From Cordia subcordata (lineage: Eukaryota; Streptophyta; Magnoliopsida; Boraginales; Cordiaceae), in NCBI GenBank assembly GCA_028554755.1, contig JAPTOF010000002.1, positions 7,737,001 through 7,801,000 on the forward strand: a DNA stretch of 64,000 nt, given 5' to 3'. The notes beneath the pieces were generated by a model that saw only the letters and a list, made by a program, of their open reading frames with translations, ran no database searches and was not told the DNA's origin. Below, one piece after another: positions 37,301-49,991 of the stretch (the stretch's first letter is position 1; every line of letters starts with the position of its first letter). The translations under genes were made by a program, and so were the position numbers.

Positions 37301-39149
37301 GAGGTGGGTAGCATATGCAGAAATATATTTACAATGTTAATCAACACAATAATTTTTGTACTTGCATCCTGCTTATTGTCTACAGCCTTCTCCACCAAAG
37401 CATTGCGAGCACATTCAGCTGCCATGCGGTAACCTAGTCTAACAAAGACCAATTAGCACATGAGACTACGCAAACTAAAGGAAACACAGCAGATGATAAA
37501 GACAAGAAAAAGTCTCACACACATATCTTAAACATTTGACACCTCATCTCAACACAAGATAATGTTTAACACCAGGTCCCAATGTTCCTCAACCGGGCCT
37601 CTTAAATGACAGGAAGTCCATGTATATCAAAAAGTAGGGTATGCAAGCAACCCTCACAATGTCTAAAACAACCACATATATCCTCCATTACACCTTCATA
37701 TCTGTCTGATATATTGAAATGAAGTTTATCCAACAACGATACCTTCCATTTTTTCTAATATGACTCCAGCTTTCCTCCATTCTCTTAAACCATAGGAGAC
37801 AGGGAAGCACCAGGCCCCGGGTTCCTAATTCAAGGATTTTATAGCAACCAACTATTGCAGTGAAACCACTACAGAAGTTATCGAGATCTGAATTTCTTTC
37901 AATTTTCAACATGTTCACACCTTCAAAGGGGGAAAGAATTTTCTTAAGATCGTGCTAGTGTGAAATTGAGATACAAACATCAGAAGAATTAGAAACAACA
38001 AGATGTCTAGAAATGATAACCCAAATAAGATACAGAAGACAGCTAAACTCGTGCCAATTAACTGCAACCATGACACTGTATGGGCTTAGGATGAGGTGAC
38101 AGAGAATGAGAGGAAGCTAATGATTATTAGTGAGACAGTTGAACTTTGCCTAGAGTTATTTACGAGTCTTATCTGATCTACTACAAATATCGTACCGCAT
38201 ACAACTAAGAAATTACCAATAGAAAGTACATAAGAATGTTTAGCCTAAAATAAAGTAAAAAGTTATTAATAACTTAAGGATAATTCAAGCAAGCATGATT
38301 CAATCGCAAGCCGAAATCATGGAGAGCTTAACAAGTAAACAGGGTCCCTGAACTGCCAACAGGAATAAAAATGACATGCAGAAAGCATGTCAAAGACGAA
38401 ATAACATACCTGAAATAATTGTAATTGGATGAATCTTTGAATTTACCAGCTTCTCTGCCTCCCTCAAAAAGTTCTGCAGCCAACAATACTACTGAAGTTG
38501 TACCATCACCGACTTCATCATCTTGGACTTTTGAGATGTCTAGTATTTGAATCGAGGATAACAGTTGACTGCAGAATCTTTCCTGGAAAGACAAACAATA
38601 TGCTCAGCCAACAAGAGAAATGCATTAAAAGCATTTTCTTAAAGGAGAACTATACTAGCAATAGGACAGGTTTTACCATTCCCTTAGGACCTAAGGTCGT
38701 CTTTACCAAATCAGCAACTGCCATAGCTCCAACAAAGGAGGCCTAGGATTGATTAACAAAATGAGTGTCGGGAAGTAAGAATGTACTAGGTCATAATAAC
38801 TATTGCTGAACAAAACTCAGAAAATTTAGCCTGCTTCAGAAGAAATATAAACCACAAATCCAGAATTATACTACTACATACAGAAACTCAACACCCCATT
38901 AACGCAATATTTAATCATATTATTCTTTCATGTACAATGTCATTATGAAATAACCTAGGACAATCCCTCAGAGAGACTAAGACCCACCATTCTAGCTCGT
39001 TCACTCTTCTCTTCAATAGCTTCATCTTTAAGAATTTTCTCGACCTAAAACAGTCAAAAGGCACGTAAATGCCAGCTTAAAAAGAAGAAAACTAATTAGA
39101 CAAGAAAGATCAATCGAGTCTTTTCAATAATATTCTAACTTACCGCCAT
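34313..39149 (-). pseudogene. CCT-beta (CCT2) chaperonin subunit, decayed intron-bearing copy
   Basis: It resembles subunit beta of the cytosolic TRiC/CCT chaperonin, exon by exon: 39149-39144, 39044-38988, 38742-38677, 38582 to about 38411, 37433-37362, 37078-36963, 36710-36634, 35729-35246, 35126-34819, 34460-34313. Markers are [55 protein letters not shown] and a trailing KREDRM. Lesions: a frameshift and loss of about 80 bases (exon 4, removing the VTNDGATIL-type ATP-site block); an extra T (about 38466); donors GT to AT at 36962 and 35245; single-base losses near 35630 and 35274; an 8-base loss near 34870; an extra base near the C-terminus. Introns remain, so it is a duplicated, not a processed, pseudogene. 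Truncated transcripts are possible. Confidence 0.9.
35856..35994. repeat. 69-bp tandem duplication in a CCT2-relic intron
   Basis: TTAGATAACAGAACTAGTAA starts at 35856 and again at 35925, and the match runs on through TTTGTGCACCAGGTATAAAA and GATCGAAC with only two or three differences. The high identity says it is recent. Confidence 0.9.
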
Positions 39150-39341
39150 CACGAAGGTAGCAGATAATTGACCCTGAATTCAAATCCTCACGGTCAACAA
39201 GAATATGAAACAAATTAAGCAATGCAGATTCAGCTGGAGATCAAAAAAAGCCACCCCCCAGCTTAATGCACTCTCTGAACACAATTTGGAAGTCTTTTAT
39301 AATTATTGACAAACATAATGCTATTTTTGCAAAATGACTAT

Positions 39342-39480
39342 CAGCCTACGTGGATTGGCTTTTTATATTTTCCTGAAAAGATATAATTTTTGCAATGAAT
39401 ATTTGAATTATATTTCAAAAAGAAGGCTGAACTCTGGACAAAAAAAGGCTTTTTAAAAAAACCAATCCATATGGGCCCTA
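39342..39480. mobile_element. Short foldback element, GGATTGGCTTTTT ends
   Basis: The left end CCTACGTGGATTGGCTTTTT pairs imperfectly with the right end AAAAAAACCAATCCATATGG; about 140 bp, AT-rich, non-coding. It sits just upstream of the CCT2 relic's first coding exon, in its leader intron. A second end-like motif, GGGCTCGTTTTAATTGGC, begins at about 39618. Confidence 0.6.
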
Positions 39481-39807
39481 TATACTCAGGCTTCACTAAA
39501 ACAGAACTTATTATAAAATCTACTTTTCTGAAACAGAACAATTTAAGATCATTTCCTATGTGTATAAACAAAACCAACTCGAACTAAACCAAACCCTGCC
39601 TCATCCCAGTAGATTAAGGGCTCGTTTTAATTGGCTTTTTCTAAAAGTGTTTTTTAACAACTTCTAAAGAAAGCACTTCCTTTGGAACTTTCTGAAAAAC
39701 TAAAAATTCTAGCTTCGCCTTCTTCAGAATTCTTTTCAAAACTAAGCTAAATAGTTATTGCAAAAACAATATCTTTGATTACCGCCATCTAAAAACAATT
39801 TGGTTCG

Positions 39808-40262
39808 CTTAACTTCTGGGTATAGCAACAGCAATAATCATTTGATACATTTCCATATACTTGGATTTATACGATATTAAAAAAATTTTAACGTGCAATT
39901 TTGACAAAATACGAAACGAGACGCGCCAGAGCTTTGAGAGCAAACGAGAGTGTAACCAAACTTGACTTCTGGATACAGCAACAGCAATAATCATTTGATA
40001 CATTTCCATATATTTAGATTAATATAATATTAAAATATTCTTCGGTGCAGCTTTGACAAAATCCGAAACGAGACGCACCTGAGCTTTGAGAGCAAACGAG
40101 AGTGTAACCAAGCTTGACTTCTGGATATAGCAACAGCAATAATCATTTGATACATTTCCATATATTTAGATTAATACGATATTAAAAATTCCTAACTTGT
40201 AATTTCGACGACAAAATACGATGCGAGACGCACCTGAGCATTGAGAGCAAACGAGAGTGTAA
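39808..40262 (-). repeat. 152-bp unit in three tandem copies at the CCT2-relic 5' end
   Basis: CTT[A/G]ACTTCTGG...CAACAGCAATAATCATTTG begins at 39808, 39961 and about 40113 (periods 153 and 152). Each unit ends with GAGCAAACGAGAGTGTAA. On the minus strand each unit holds the sequence of a leader-exon end followed by a donor-like CAG|GTGCGTCTCG (in the 40.2-kb and middle copies; the third has a GCG variant) and the start of its intron. So the unit copies an exon/intron junction of the CCT2 leader. Confidence 0.9.
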
Positions 40263-42172
40263 TAGTGACGTAGGGATCCCACCAAAAGGAGAAGCTTGTA
40301 GAGACTGTTTGGGTTTTGTTAAATGCGCTTTTTCTCGTCAGAGGGGTTCTGAACTCCGTACCGGTCGAAACTTCCAGGGGCAAAATAGTATTTTTACAAA
40401 TTGAGCTCGTTTTCATTTTCCGTGAATAAGAAATAAAATCATGTTAATTAAGAGCTCATTTGAATTGATCTTTTAAGTACTTTTTTCTATAACTTAAAAA
40501 GAATAATAATTTAAAATTTTGTATTTTTAAAAAAAGTAAAATTTAAATTTTTTATACCTCAAATATCAAGCCAAAATACTTATTTTAAAATAAATATATA
40601 TTTTATTTAAAATAGACATTTTTATAAAAATAACTGTTATGGGCATATTCTGGTCTAAGACTTAGTATACAAAAATCACAAAATGATGGCAAGATAAGGG
40701 GGTCAACATGCTATCTAACTAGAGTGTGAAAGAAATAAGTAAGACAAGATTTTCTCCCTATACAATGGATCTCAGTAAAACAAGATTTCCTCCCTATAGA
40801 ATGGATCTCCATATATCATGCTTAATTAACCATAATGAAAGAGAGGAAATTGTGGCTTAACAATAGGCTTCACCCCCTTTAAAAAGTAAGGAAACAAATA
40901 ATTAACACATTCAACAGTTCATTCTCAAATACTCCATATCCTATGGTATAAAATTCTTGGTATCGTTGGTACCCTTCTAAAAGAAAAGGGATCATTGGCT
41001 TTCTCAGAAATCCAGTGATCTTAATTGTAGGCATTTTTAGGTTCTATGATAACCAATTCAAGTGAGTTAAAATTCAAACAATATTGATATCAAAACCCTT
41101 TGTGATCATTAAAATTACAAGTGGAACTATATAGGGATAACACGGTAATTTAAGTGGTTGAGACTACGTTTGCAGAAGTGAAGTCCTACAAATCCCGTGA
41201 AAAAGGAGGATTGGATTGGAGTGAGGGTTGTAACAGAAAAAAAAAAAAAAAAAGGGTAAAACTATATAGAAAATAGCAACGGGTCACGTTGTATTGTAAA
41301 TTCGTACAATTGATTGAAATTGGTTAGAAACTCACTTACTCACTAATGAATGCATTATTTAGTTCAACCAAAGTTTATACATAATTCATAAGAGGGGAAA
41401 AGGGTAAATATTTAATTATTAGAAACATAATTAACAAATATAAACTGAACCAAAAGAGATCCCCAACCAAGAAAAGAGAAGTGTCTCTGCACATCATTAG
41501 TGTTCTCTTAAGAGGAAAGAAGGGTTTAGTCAACTTTGTTACTAAGATTAAATGTTCATAGATTAAAGTGGCATAGACTAATATAAAGTTCAAATAGGTT
41601 GCGATTCTTGAAATAATAATTACAACCACTTAAAAAGTATTATCAATATAACCCCATTGCCATTATTCATCTAAATGCTTGAACCTTATGATTTTTTTAT
41701 TTTCATTAACTGCTTAGGACCATAGTTTCCTTAAACAAGTCACTTACACGTAAGATCACTATTAACTAATATAAATAGTAGAGGTACCCTTTGAATAGAG
41801 TAGTCGCGAGTCGGGACACATTACAATATCATCAAAGGAAAAATAATGGCATTCGATTTTGATGTCAATTATAGTTTAGTTTATGAGAAGCATTACATAG
41901 AATTTGAAAATCACTTGGTTTGTTTCAATTTAAATGTATCCAAATGAAACAACAAAAAGAACATAACAATATTCAGATGAAGCCAAAAGAATGAGACCTT
42001 GAGCTAAGGTCATATAAATAGTTAGTGGTACATGATGATGTTCCTAAAAACTTTCACCCAAGAATATAAAAGATCAGATGTGGAAACGCTAAATCTTGGC
42101 TTTTTTGCTAAGGCAGCAAAAGCAGACTCATAAAAACTTATGGAATTTTACACGATTTATCATCTGATCTTC
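40263..42172. other. Intergenic between CCT2 relic and SKS gene
   Basis: The first 150 bp (to about 40420) look like the old CCT2 promoter and leader. A foldback-like end, GAGCTCATTTGAATTGATC, starts at about 40450, followed by about 190 bp of A/T-rich DNA. An A17 run lies at about 41240. Remaining sequence is 3' flank of the SKS gene. No gene was recognised. Confidence 0.4.
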
Positions 42173-45100
42173 TTATAGGGGCCGTGTTCTTCGACCAGCT
42201 GCTCTACCACAGAGAAGAGCATTCTTGGGGATTGGATATTCATCCCTCAGTGAAGTTGATGTTGTATAAACTCTCATATAAAATTGTTGTCCGAGGTACT
42301 GTCGCGCCCAGTACTCCGACCTCAGGTTCCACATCCCAACGTTGTCAAGCGCGACGTAGATCGCGCTCCATGACTTCGGATAGACCTGGACGGTGCAACG
42401 CGCAATTGCATCCCGGAGATTGTATTCGCTCCTACTCGCTTGAGTCCATTGCCCTCCATCCATCCTGCATTTTGAAATCGGATTAATGTTGTGTTTGTTC
42501 TCTGCTTATCCAAAATCTGAAAAGCATCTTATCATATGAGATTTCAAAAAGTATCTTATAAGAAATAAGAATCTTATTTGATAAGAATTTTTGGTAAGAA
42601 AATTGAAGAGATCACAAACTTTGTGTAGAAAATTGTGGTGATGAGGATAAGGAACTCACCCCACTACGAAGAAGGAATAGCCATCGAGGTGATAGCTCTG
42701 CAAGATGTCCTCATCGTTCTGAAACACGATTTCAATGAATGCCCTGTAGTCAGTTTGCATGACAGAAGTGTCGAGGTAAATTCCTCCGCCAGTTGGTGCA
42801 TCGGAAATGCTCCCTGGACGGAACACTCCAGAGATCTTGAAGAAGTCTGCAACCTTAAGTGGAGTATCAGCTGGGATAAATGAGACGCTGTTGAGTGCAT
42901 ATCTCTGCTTGCCATTGACCTGGCCAGCAGAACTGGCCAGCCTGATTGTTTTGGTGGTGTTAATCATACCATAATGGTATGAGCCTTGCGGGTTTGGCCT
43001 TGGTCCACTTGCTGTAAGGTTGGTCCTGAAACGCGTTTACTTCCACTTAGATTTCACGCCACAATTCACACTGGAAGCAATTTACATTATCGTATGTCTC
43101 GTATCTAGAATCTGAAAGATGATAATGTACCTGATAGAACGAGCCTGGTTTATTGACCAATCAATTTGGATGGTTGGTCCTCCAGGGACAGGGCCCGAGA
43201 CAGGCTTATTCGAGTTGCTGTAGTGAAGAACACCAGTGGTGGTGAGGACTTGATCAGTGAAACGGCTGGACACGACAATGTAATAGTCCTGAGGAGCCTG
43301 ATCGGCTGTAATCAGAACCGAGTAGGATTGTCCAAGGTGAACATCAAGCGAGGAATAAGTCGTTTGAAGTGTGTGTGTTCCCTCCACTTCCACCATTTTC
43401 ATCTTGTGTCCTTGAATTCGGAAGTTGAGCGAGTTTTGCAGACCAACATTGGAAATTCTAAGCCTATAAGTTTTCCCTGGAATACATAACGTAATCTCCA
43501 TGAGTACCATGCTAATTTTATGAATCGCAGTCTCATACACCAAGCTACCTTTTTCGTACTAATGGATTGAGATAAGTCGCCCAAACAGAAAATCATATAC
43601 CTTGTTCAACTGTGAGAGAGTAACCATTGGGACCACGTCCATTGATCAGAATTCCATCAGGGAAAGGAAGTTTCCTGCCTCCGTCCAGAATAGCTTTCAA
43701 GTCCTGTGTGCAAACAGTTTAGTCTTTAGACAAAAAAATGTAAAAACTAATGAAATAACCAGTCTAATTAAATGTCATTCTAATGGTTAACAACAAACGT
43801 GGGACGAGAAATAAGCTGGATGAGACATTTGTAACATCCCGAACAAGTTTTTATCGACAAATTCTTGTCTAAATTTTAGATAGTGATTCTACATGTGATT
43901 TGAGTCGATTATTTTTTGTCATGTCACTAAAAAGGTTTGTCAATTATGGGAGAAAACAATGGGAGGAAAGTGACACCAATTTATGTTACCGACACTATAC
44001 CAACAATGAGACAAAACCCAATCTGTAGATCTGCTGCAGCCCACTTGACAGGAGCTTACCTCTTGATCCACTGGCCATGTTGAATAAACACCACAAATTT
44101 GCGTACCATATTCTACATTTTCAAATTTCTTATTTGGCAAAACTATTTAAAAAATATATTCTCTAAGTACATATTCAGAGTAGTTCATTCAAGTTATTAA
44201 ACTCACGATATTGTCTTCTATCGAAGTGAAATGTTACGAAAAGACTAGAGGGAAGGAAGAAGGGGAAAGGGGATCGTTACCGTGTGGTTCTGTTTATACC
44301 AATCGCCGATCAAAATAGTGTAATCGCCAGCCGGGTCAGGGAAAGGAACGGGGATCCTAGGCCTGCTGAGGATCCTGATGCCACCAAAACCACCAGCAGC
44401 CTTGTGGAATGCCAACGAAGGGAAGTAGTAGAAACTCCCAATTTGATCCTTCACCTGGAGGATGTAAGTGAAGTTCTTGCCTGGAGGGATGGGACATGTT
44501 GTTCCCCAAACTCCATCTTCGTATGAATTTCTCCTTTGTTGAATCCCATTCCTGTATATTCCATTGGAACAAGTTTTATACAATACCGAAATGTGATAAC
44601 GAAAAGAATAGAATATATTCGTCAGCACTGGTTTAGCTTACGATATATATGTATTTGGAAGCCCTTAAGCCATACAAGTATCTCGCAGAGAGTTGGTAAG
44701 GTATTTCATTAATAACTGGTCATTTTAATCTTTGGAGCAACTCGATGAATTTAAAAGATCGTTTTAGGAGGTTCTAATAATTATAGATGGAACCTATTCA
44801 ACCTTTCCTAGTTACACCCTGCCGTCCTTTTTTTATTCTAGCCAATAGAGAACTATTTTTGAGAAGTCCTCTAGGCTCATATGGGTCACATTGGGACACA
44901 TAACCTGTTCAAATGAGAGGTATGATTCAAGTTCATCGAACATGAAGCATCAACTAGGATGAACTCGAGCAAAGTTTAATTTTTTCACTAATTGAACCAA
45001 ATATGGAAATGAGCCTCTCCCTCACATCCTAAACGTTCTATGACTAAATTAATCTCAAGTTTCATCAATTGAGTCATAATCAAGCAGAATATAAGTAGGG

Positions 45101-45913
45101 ATACAAAAATAAAATCCAATAAGGGATGACATAGAAGACTTGAAAATGCCAAGACAACAGCCTTTCAGCTTTTGCCCACCTGTACAAAATCGATGACAAT
45201 TACAGGATGCTCATGAGGCATCTGATGAAACCAGCTATTTTTCACGTGCAGAGCATAGAAAATGGAATTGTTTAATGCGACTGATTCTACGCAATCCTAG
45301 TATTATATATATTCAAAAAATTATTATTTTGAAACTCAAATTTGTCGATTTAAAATATTTTATGTTATTATTTCTTAAACCTGCAAAAACCAATCATAAA
45401 ACACTTGTTATGTCTATTACTAATTTCGACGTTCACATGAAGTGGATTTTCGTTAGGGCACCATATATGCTTTTCATATTTAAAAGTTAAGATAAGCATA
45501 TAATAAACACAACATTAATTTATTAATTACTAGGTTTAATAGATATCCATCATAAATATATAAACTTTTACGGTACAAGAAAAAATTAAAGACGAAGGAT
45601 ACATAAAGTTACCCTTTTGTATACGTGACGATATGGAAATGGAGAGGCAAACAAAATTTACACGTCGTGTGGACCACTATACAGTAGACAGTTTGCATTT
45701 ACAGAAAATTAATTGAATGTAGTACTTCTTTTTCTTTGGGGGTGTTAATGCTTCAAAAATATGAGAACAAAAAGTGTATTTGATTTCAAAAATCGATCAA
45801 ATCAAATGTTGAAGTTATTTATTCTAAGAGTGACGATCTGTGTTCGGATCTTATAAGGGAGTGGGAGTTGAGCGAGGATGGAGGTTTGAAGATAAGAAAA
45901 GGAGAAAATAAAA

Positions 45914-45949
<36 letters not shown>

Positions 45950-47930
45950 TAAATAAATAAAAAAAAGACAGAGCGGAGTCGTAGAAAAAAGTGTATATCA
46001 GACAGGCCAGATGTGATGACAGATGACCCCCGTAGTTGTTTTCACATCTCAAGATTTCTGTGGACTACTCCGTGTGTTAGTCTACCATGTCAGAAATGAA
46101 AAACCATTAAATGTGCTTTGAATTATTTAGACGCAAAATTTATCCAAATAGTTTTTAAAAAAATTTGTCTAATTCTAAATCAAGACATAAATAAATGTTT
46201 ACCTACTACTAATACCAAAGTCATACTTGGCCAATAGTGAACTCATTATTTCGACCAATGAATTCACCCCAGAATTTTAGATGCCAGCCAAGACGACTAA
46301 GGCTCTTTTAAATTGGCCATTTTCAAAAATATTTTTTTATTGCCTTTTGAAAAAAATATTTTTTTAAAAGTTAAAGATTCTGGTATTTTAAAATTTTGTT
46401 TTTTTATAATTTTAATTTTTTTAAATTTAAATTATATAGTTATTATAAAAAGAATATACTTTAAAAGAAATTTTATTATTAAAAAGTCAATTTAAATAGA
46501 TTCTAAGCGCTAAAAGAATAAATATTTTTAAAAAATTAATGCTACAGTTTCTCTTGAAAAGTGAAAAGAAAAAATTATTATTATTTTCTCCTCGATCAAT
46601 GTTACATGGGATTTTGCAAAACCGCGTCCATCAATTTCCGGACCCAATTACCCAGTGAACATCTTTGCGTAGTTGTTCCCGTGAACTACCTACGTATCTT
46701 AAGTCTTAACATTAATAACTCTTCTCATGGTTGTCTTCATCATTCCTAAACATACCATGTGCGCGCGCAAAGTAATGATTCTTTACCTATCTTCATCGAT
46801 ATCTCAAAGTCAAGATCTATAAATCTCAAATGAACTACTAACACGTAACATTCTCTTATTACGTGTACACATCAATTTTTTTAAAGAGTATTAGTAATAA
46901 TTTTTTTGTTTATTTTTATTAATAATTTGAACTCGAAACTCATAAGCATAAAATACTACTGAGTTACGCCCTATCGTCACGTGCACGCACCAACTTGTAA
47001 CACTACTAATGCAGACATCCTATTTACAAAAAACAATCTGATGAAGTTTCTGAAGAACAATGCTTCGCTTGTAATCAGTCACTTTTTTTTTTTTTTTAGG
47101 AAGGCTACGCGAAATTAATCAGTCACGTTTCATTGACCCAAACAGGTCTGATTAGTCATTTTTCAAAATGACCCTTCTTTAGGAAAGCTCTTTAGACAAT
47201 TACCAAGGAATTCAACACTAGATATGATGTTTCATTGAGAACACATATGTATACTGGGTCCGACATGAAACCTGTGAGTCGTAGTCTAATTCGTTTGTTG
47301 AGAACTAATTCTATTTTTGGAAATTTCTCACTGTTTCACCCTGTTGAATGCCTTAGATCCCGTTTAACAGGCGAGCTCTTTACCCTCAAGAGTGAATTGA
47401 GCCATCCACTATTAAATTAACCTATAGATATTGAACATTATTGAGTGTAATCTATGTCAAGAATATAGTTTTACGGGTTAATACAATAAGTAAATACACT
47501 ATTATTCTCTGTACAAGCGCTCCAGGGTGTGAAAGCAAGAAGGGGTGTAAACGTGCAAGAGAAGTTTCATACCAGGAGAGGAGAAAAGGCTCATTCAAGC
47601 TGTTGAAAACATTGATAATGAGATTGTCATTTGTCACTGAATGAATATCAGGCCCTGGAAATTGCCCATTGATCAAAATCCCCTGCAAAAAAAATAATAA
47701 AAAAAGGGAATCTTCATCAGATCAAACACACAATTAATTTACTCCAATGCCAAACTTCAAGAACACTTTAAAAAACCCTCAACACAAACCTGTTGTTTCA
47801 CACCAAGTGGGTAAATGTCACCATAAGTAACATTCCATGAGAAGAATCTGTAGGGATCTTCAGCTCCGACAATGGCGAAAAATGCCACCACAGCAATCAC
47901 AAATGTGACTGCTGCTGAGTTTACTAGCAT
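42173..47930 (-). CDS. SKS5: SKU5-similar (SKS) multicopper-oxidase-like protein
   Basis: Seven coding exons on the minus strand: 47930-47790, 47682-47573, 44551-44281, 43703-43601, 43476-43131, 43025-42660, 42464-42173; 1629 bp, 542 residues, all phases consistent. Residues 1-23 are a signal peptide ending at VGA|EDP, so it is secreted, probably to the cell wall. Three cupredoxin domains follow, with INGQFPGPDI, TCPIPPGKNFTYILQVKDQ, SFYYFPSLAFHKAAGGFG and FPDGILINGRGPNG. The MCO copper motif HWHG is replaced by SWNG (exon 2/3 junction) and the C-terminal HCH cluster is missing, as in the SKS family, so oxidase activity is not expected. The C-terminus PKNALLCGRAAGRRTRPL is typical of the SKS4-8 group; no GPI signal. 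SKS5 is chosen on synteny and similarity from memory; SKS6 is possible. The 3-kb second intron is unusually long. Confidence 0.93.
45914..45950. repeat. ATT trinucleotide microsatellite
   Basis: About twelve uninterrupted ATT units in the long second intron of the SKS gene. Likely polymorphic. Confidence 0.9.
46299..46506. mobile_element. Short foldback element in SKS intron 2
   Basis: The left end AAGGCTCTTTTAAATTGGCC and right end AAAAAGTCAATTTAAATAGA are imperfect inverted repeats bounding about 170 bp of A/T-rich, non-coding DNA. It belongs to the same loose family as the elements at 5148, 39342 and 54681. Confidence 0.55.
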
Positions 47931-48813
47931 ATTCGTTAATGCAATATGAAAAACGCTTATTCTGTGTAGTTTTTTTTCTTGTTGAAAACTGCTTATAAGC
48001 TTGCTTTTGCTATGCTATATGAAGAGAGAATTTAAATGAGAGGTAGAGGACGAAAGTGAATGATAGGGAGCTGTGGTGTACTTAAAAGTGCGGTACAGAG
48101 TGGTAATAAAGGGGGTCAAGTGGAGACACTAGTCTTTGCTGCTTTTGTTATAATTAGCCGAAAAATGAGAGGGAAAGATTAGCATTTATCACATACCATA
48201 TGCATTCCTTTGCGAGGGTGTTGTTTTTGGGAAATTACTTATTTGATATCTAGTTTCTAGATTCAAATTCTACGAAATATGATTTTATTTCATGAATAAT
48301 TCCTAATAGGGTCTAATCTCCTCCTAATGATGGGGTCCAAGATAGATCTACAAGAATATGAAAAGTTTGTAATCTTAGGTCAAAAGATATTCTGATATTT
48401 AGGTCATTTGACGCATTGTTACCAATTTATACATATTTAGCAAGTTTTCATAATAAGAATTTAGAGGCTAATAAATGCATTCCCTCAAATAGAAGAGGTA
48501 TGGGTTTATTTATTGATTTTTTAAAAACACGTCTTATTTTAATGATTCACATTGAGATGCTTTTGGAATCAAAAGATACTCTGTGATGATCAATTTTCTT
48601 TTTTTCTTTTCTGTCACATAACAAATTTCCATTGATTCAAAAATAAATGTACATTTAGACCAGAAAAATCTGTTTAGAAAATATTACAATATGACAAGCG
48701 AAAGTATAATCACAAGAAAGTGTCACGACTGATGCGATAATACCATCTTCGATAATAAATTTTTTGTATAGTATGTACCTTTAAACTAAACTAAAACAAG
48801 TGGATTCAATGAA

Positions 48814-49626
48814 TCTATACTATATAATAAAGCAAAATAAGATGCAATTCTGTGTTGCCACGTGGCGCTCTAGAAAACAAGTTTTCTGCTCTATGCTTAA
48901 AGACTTTTCTATTCCTATATTGATATTATTATTTCTATTATAGACCTTAATTTTTCTCATTGTCTTTTGGTTTAAAACCATTATTTCACAAAATCAATGC
49001 TAGATGTGGCACTTACCATATATATCTTTTATGTGATACTTTAAATTTCGATTATGTAGATTTCAATCAATTTCATTATAATGGAAAGTTCTTCAAGTTT
49101 GCCATGTTTGTGTCGTTATTTAATACTATATCAACTATGGCCACCTCTATATCTACAATTACATTTTGTTGTGCATGATTTTGTTTATATGTAGAGACTT
49201 TTGGTGTTTCCATTTTTTATTGGCTATTACACTAATAAATTTCCATGTGATCTTGCTCTTTCATTGTGGTAACAATCTCATTCTCTATTTTCTTTCTTGT
49301 GCTATATGGTTTGTCTACTTTTGGAAGCAGGTATATGATAATTGCTCTAGATATTTAGAATGTTGATATTTATGGAACATGTTATTAGTTTTTAAAAGAT
49401 GTTATTATTAAGTTTCAGGTAATCTAAATTCTTTCTTATAATTTTAGTTAGATACTGTCACTTTTTATATTAACTATACTTTAGTGCGTTGTAATATTCC
49501 GTTAAATTGTTTTACTGCCTTTTCTTATACTTATTGATATTTAAAATTCTTTTTGGTTATTTACTTATTTGTTACTAATACTGATTGTTAAAAATTATCT
49601 CGTATATCACACGAGTGTCATACTAA
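48814..49626 (+). mobile_element. Non-autonomous Helitron
   Basis: The 5' end TCTATACTATATAATAAAGC is the hallmark of many plant Helitrons (TC start, TATAATAAA). The 3' end has the hairpin CTCGT-ATATCAC-ACGAG (about 49598-49615) followed 11 bases later by CTAA, fitting the CTRR terminus. It is bounded by A on the left (48813) and T on the right (49627), the A|T target preferred by Helitrons, and has no target duplication. At 813 bp it is far too short for RepHel; no captured gene was recognised. It starts about 880 bp upstream of the SKS start codon. Confidence 0.8.
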
Positions 49627-49991
49627 TATTTTTATAAAGCATAACACACGTATCAAATTACAGTCTAGATCAGTTAGACCACTCTTATTACTAGTTACTA
49701 GACCGATTTCTAGATTTAGAACAAGCAATAATGAGGATTTGAATTGGATGGAGTAAAATATGCAGAAAGAAAGACGAGGGAAAAAAAATATTTTTTGAGG
49801 CGTCGGTGGTGGGGTCCACGCGTAAAAATAATGGGGGTCCAATTTGTTTCCCACATGCATGTATTTTAATTTTTTCTGGGTAATGTAAGTTCACGGAAGC
49901 TGGCGGGGCTGATTGCTTGAATTGTATTTCTGTGCGGCTTGTCGCCACTCGTGGAGTGTGCTGTCCCCGCCCTAAGACACCCTGCATTTTC

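Noticed and set aside
34313..39149. A functional CCT2 gene with sequencing errors
   Set aside because: Loss of about 80 bases from an exon and two dead splice donors cannot be explained by scattered base-call errors.
42184..44526. Plus-strand open frames opposite the SKS exons
   Set aside because: Antisense shadows of real minus-strand exons; no start context or family match.
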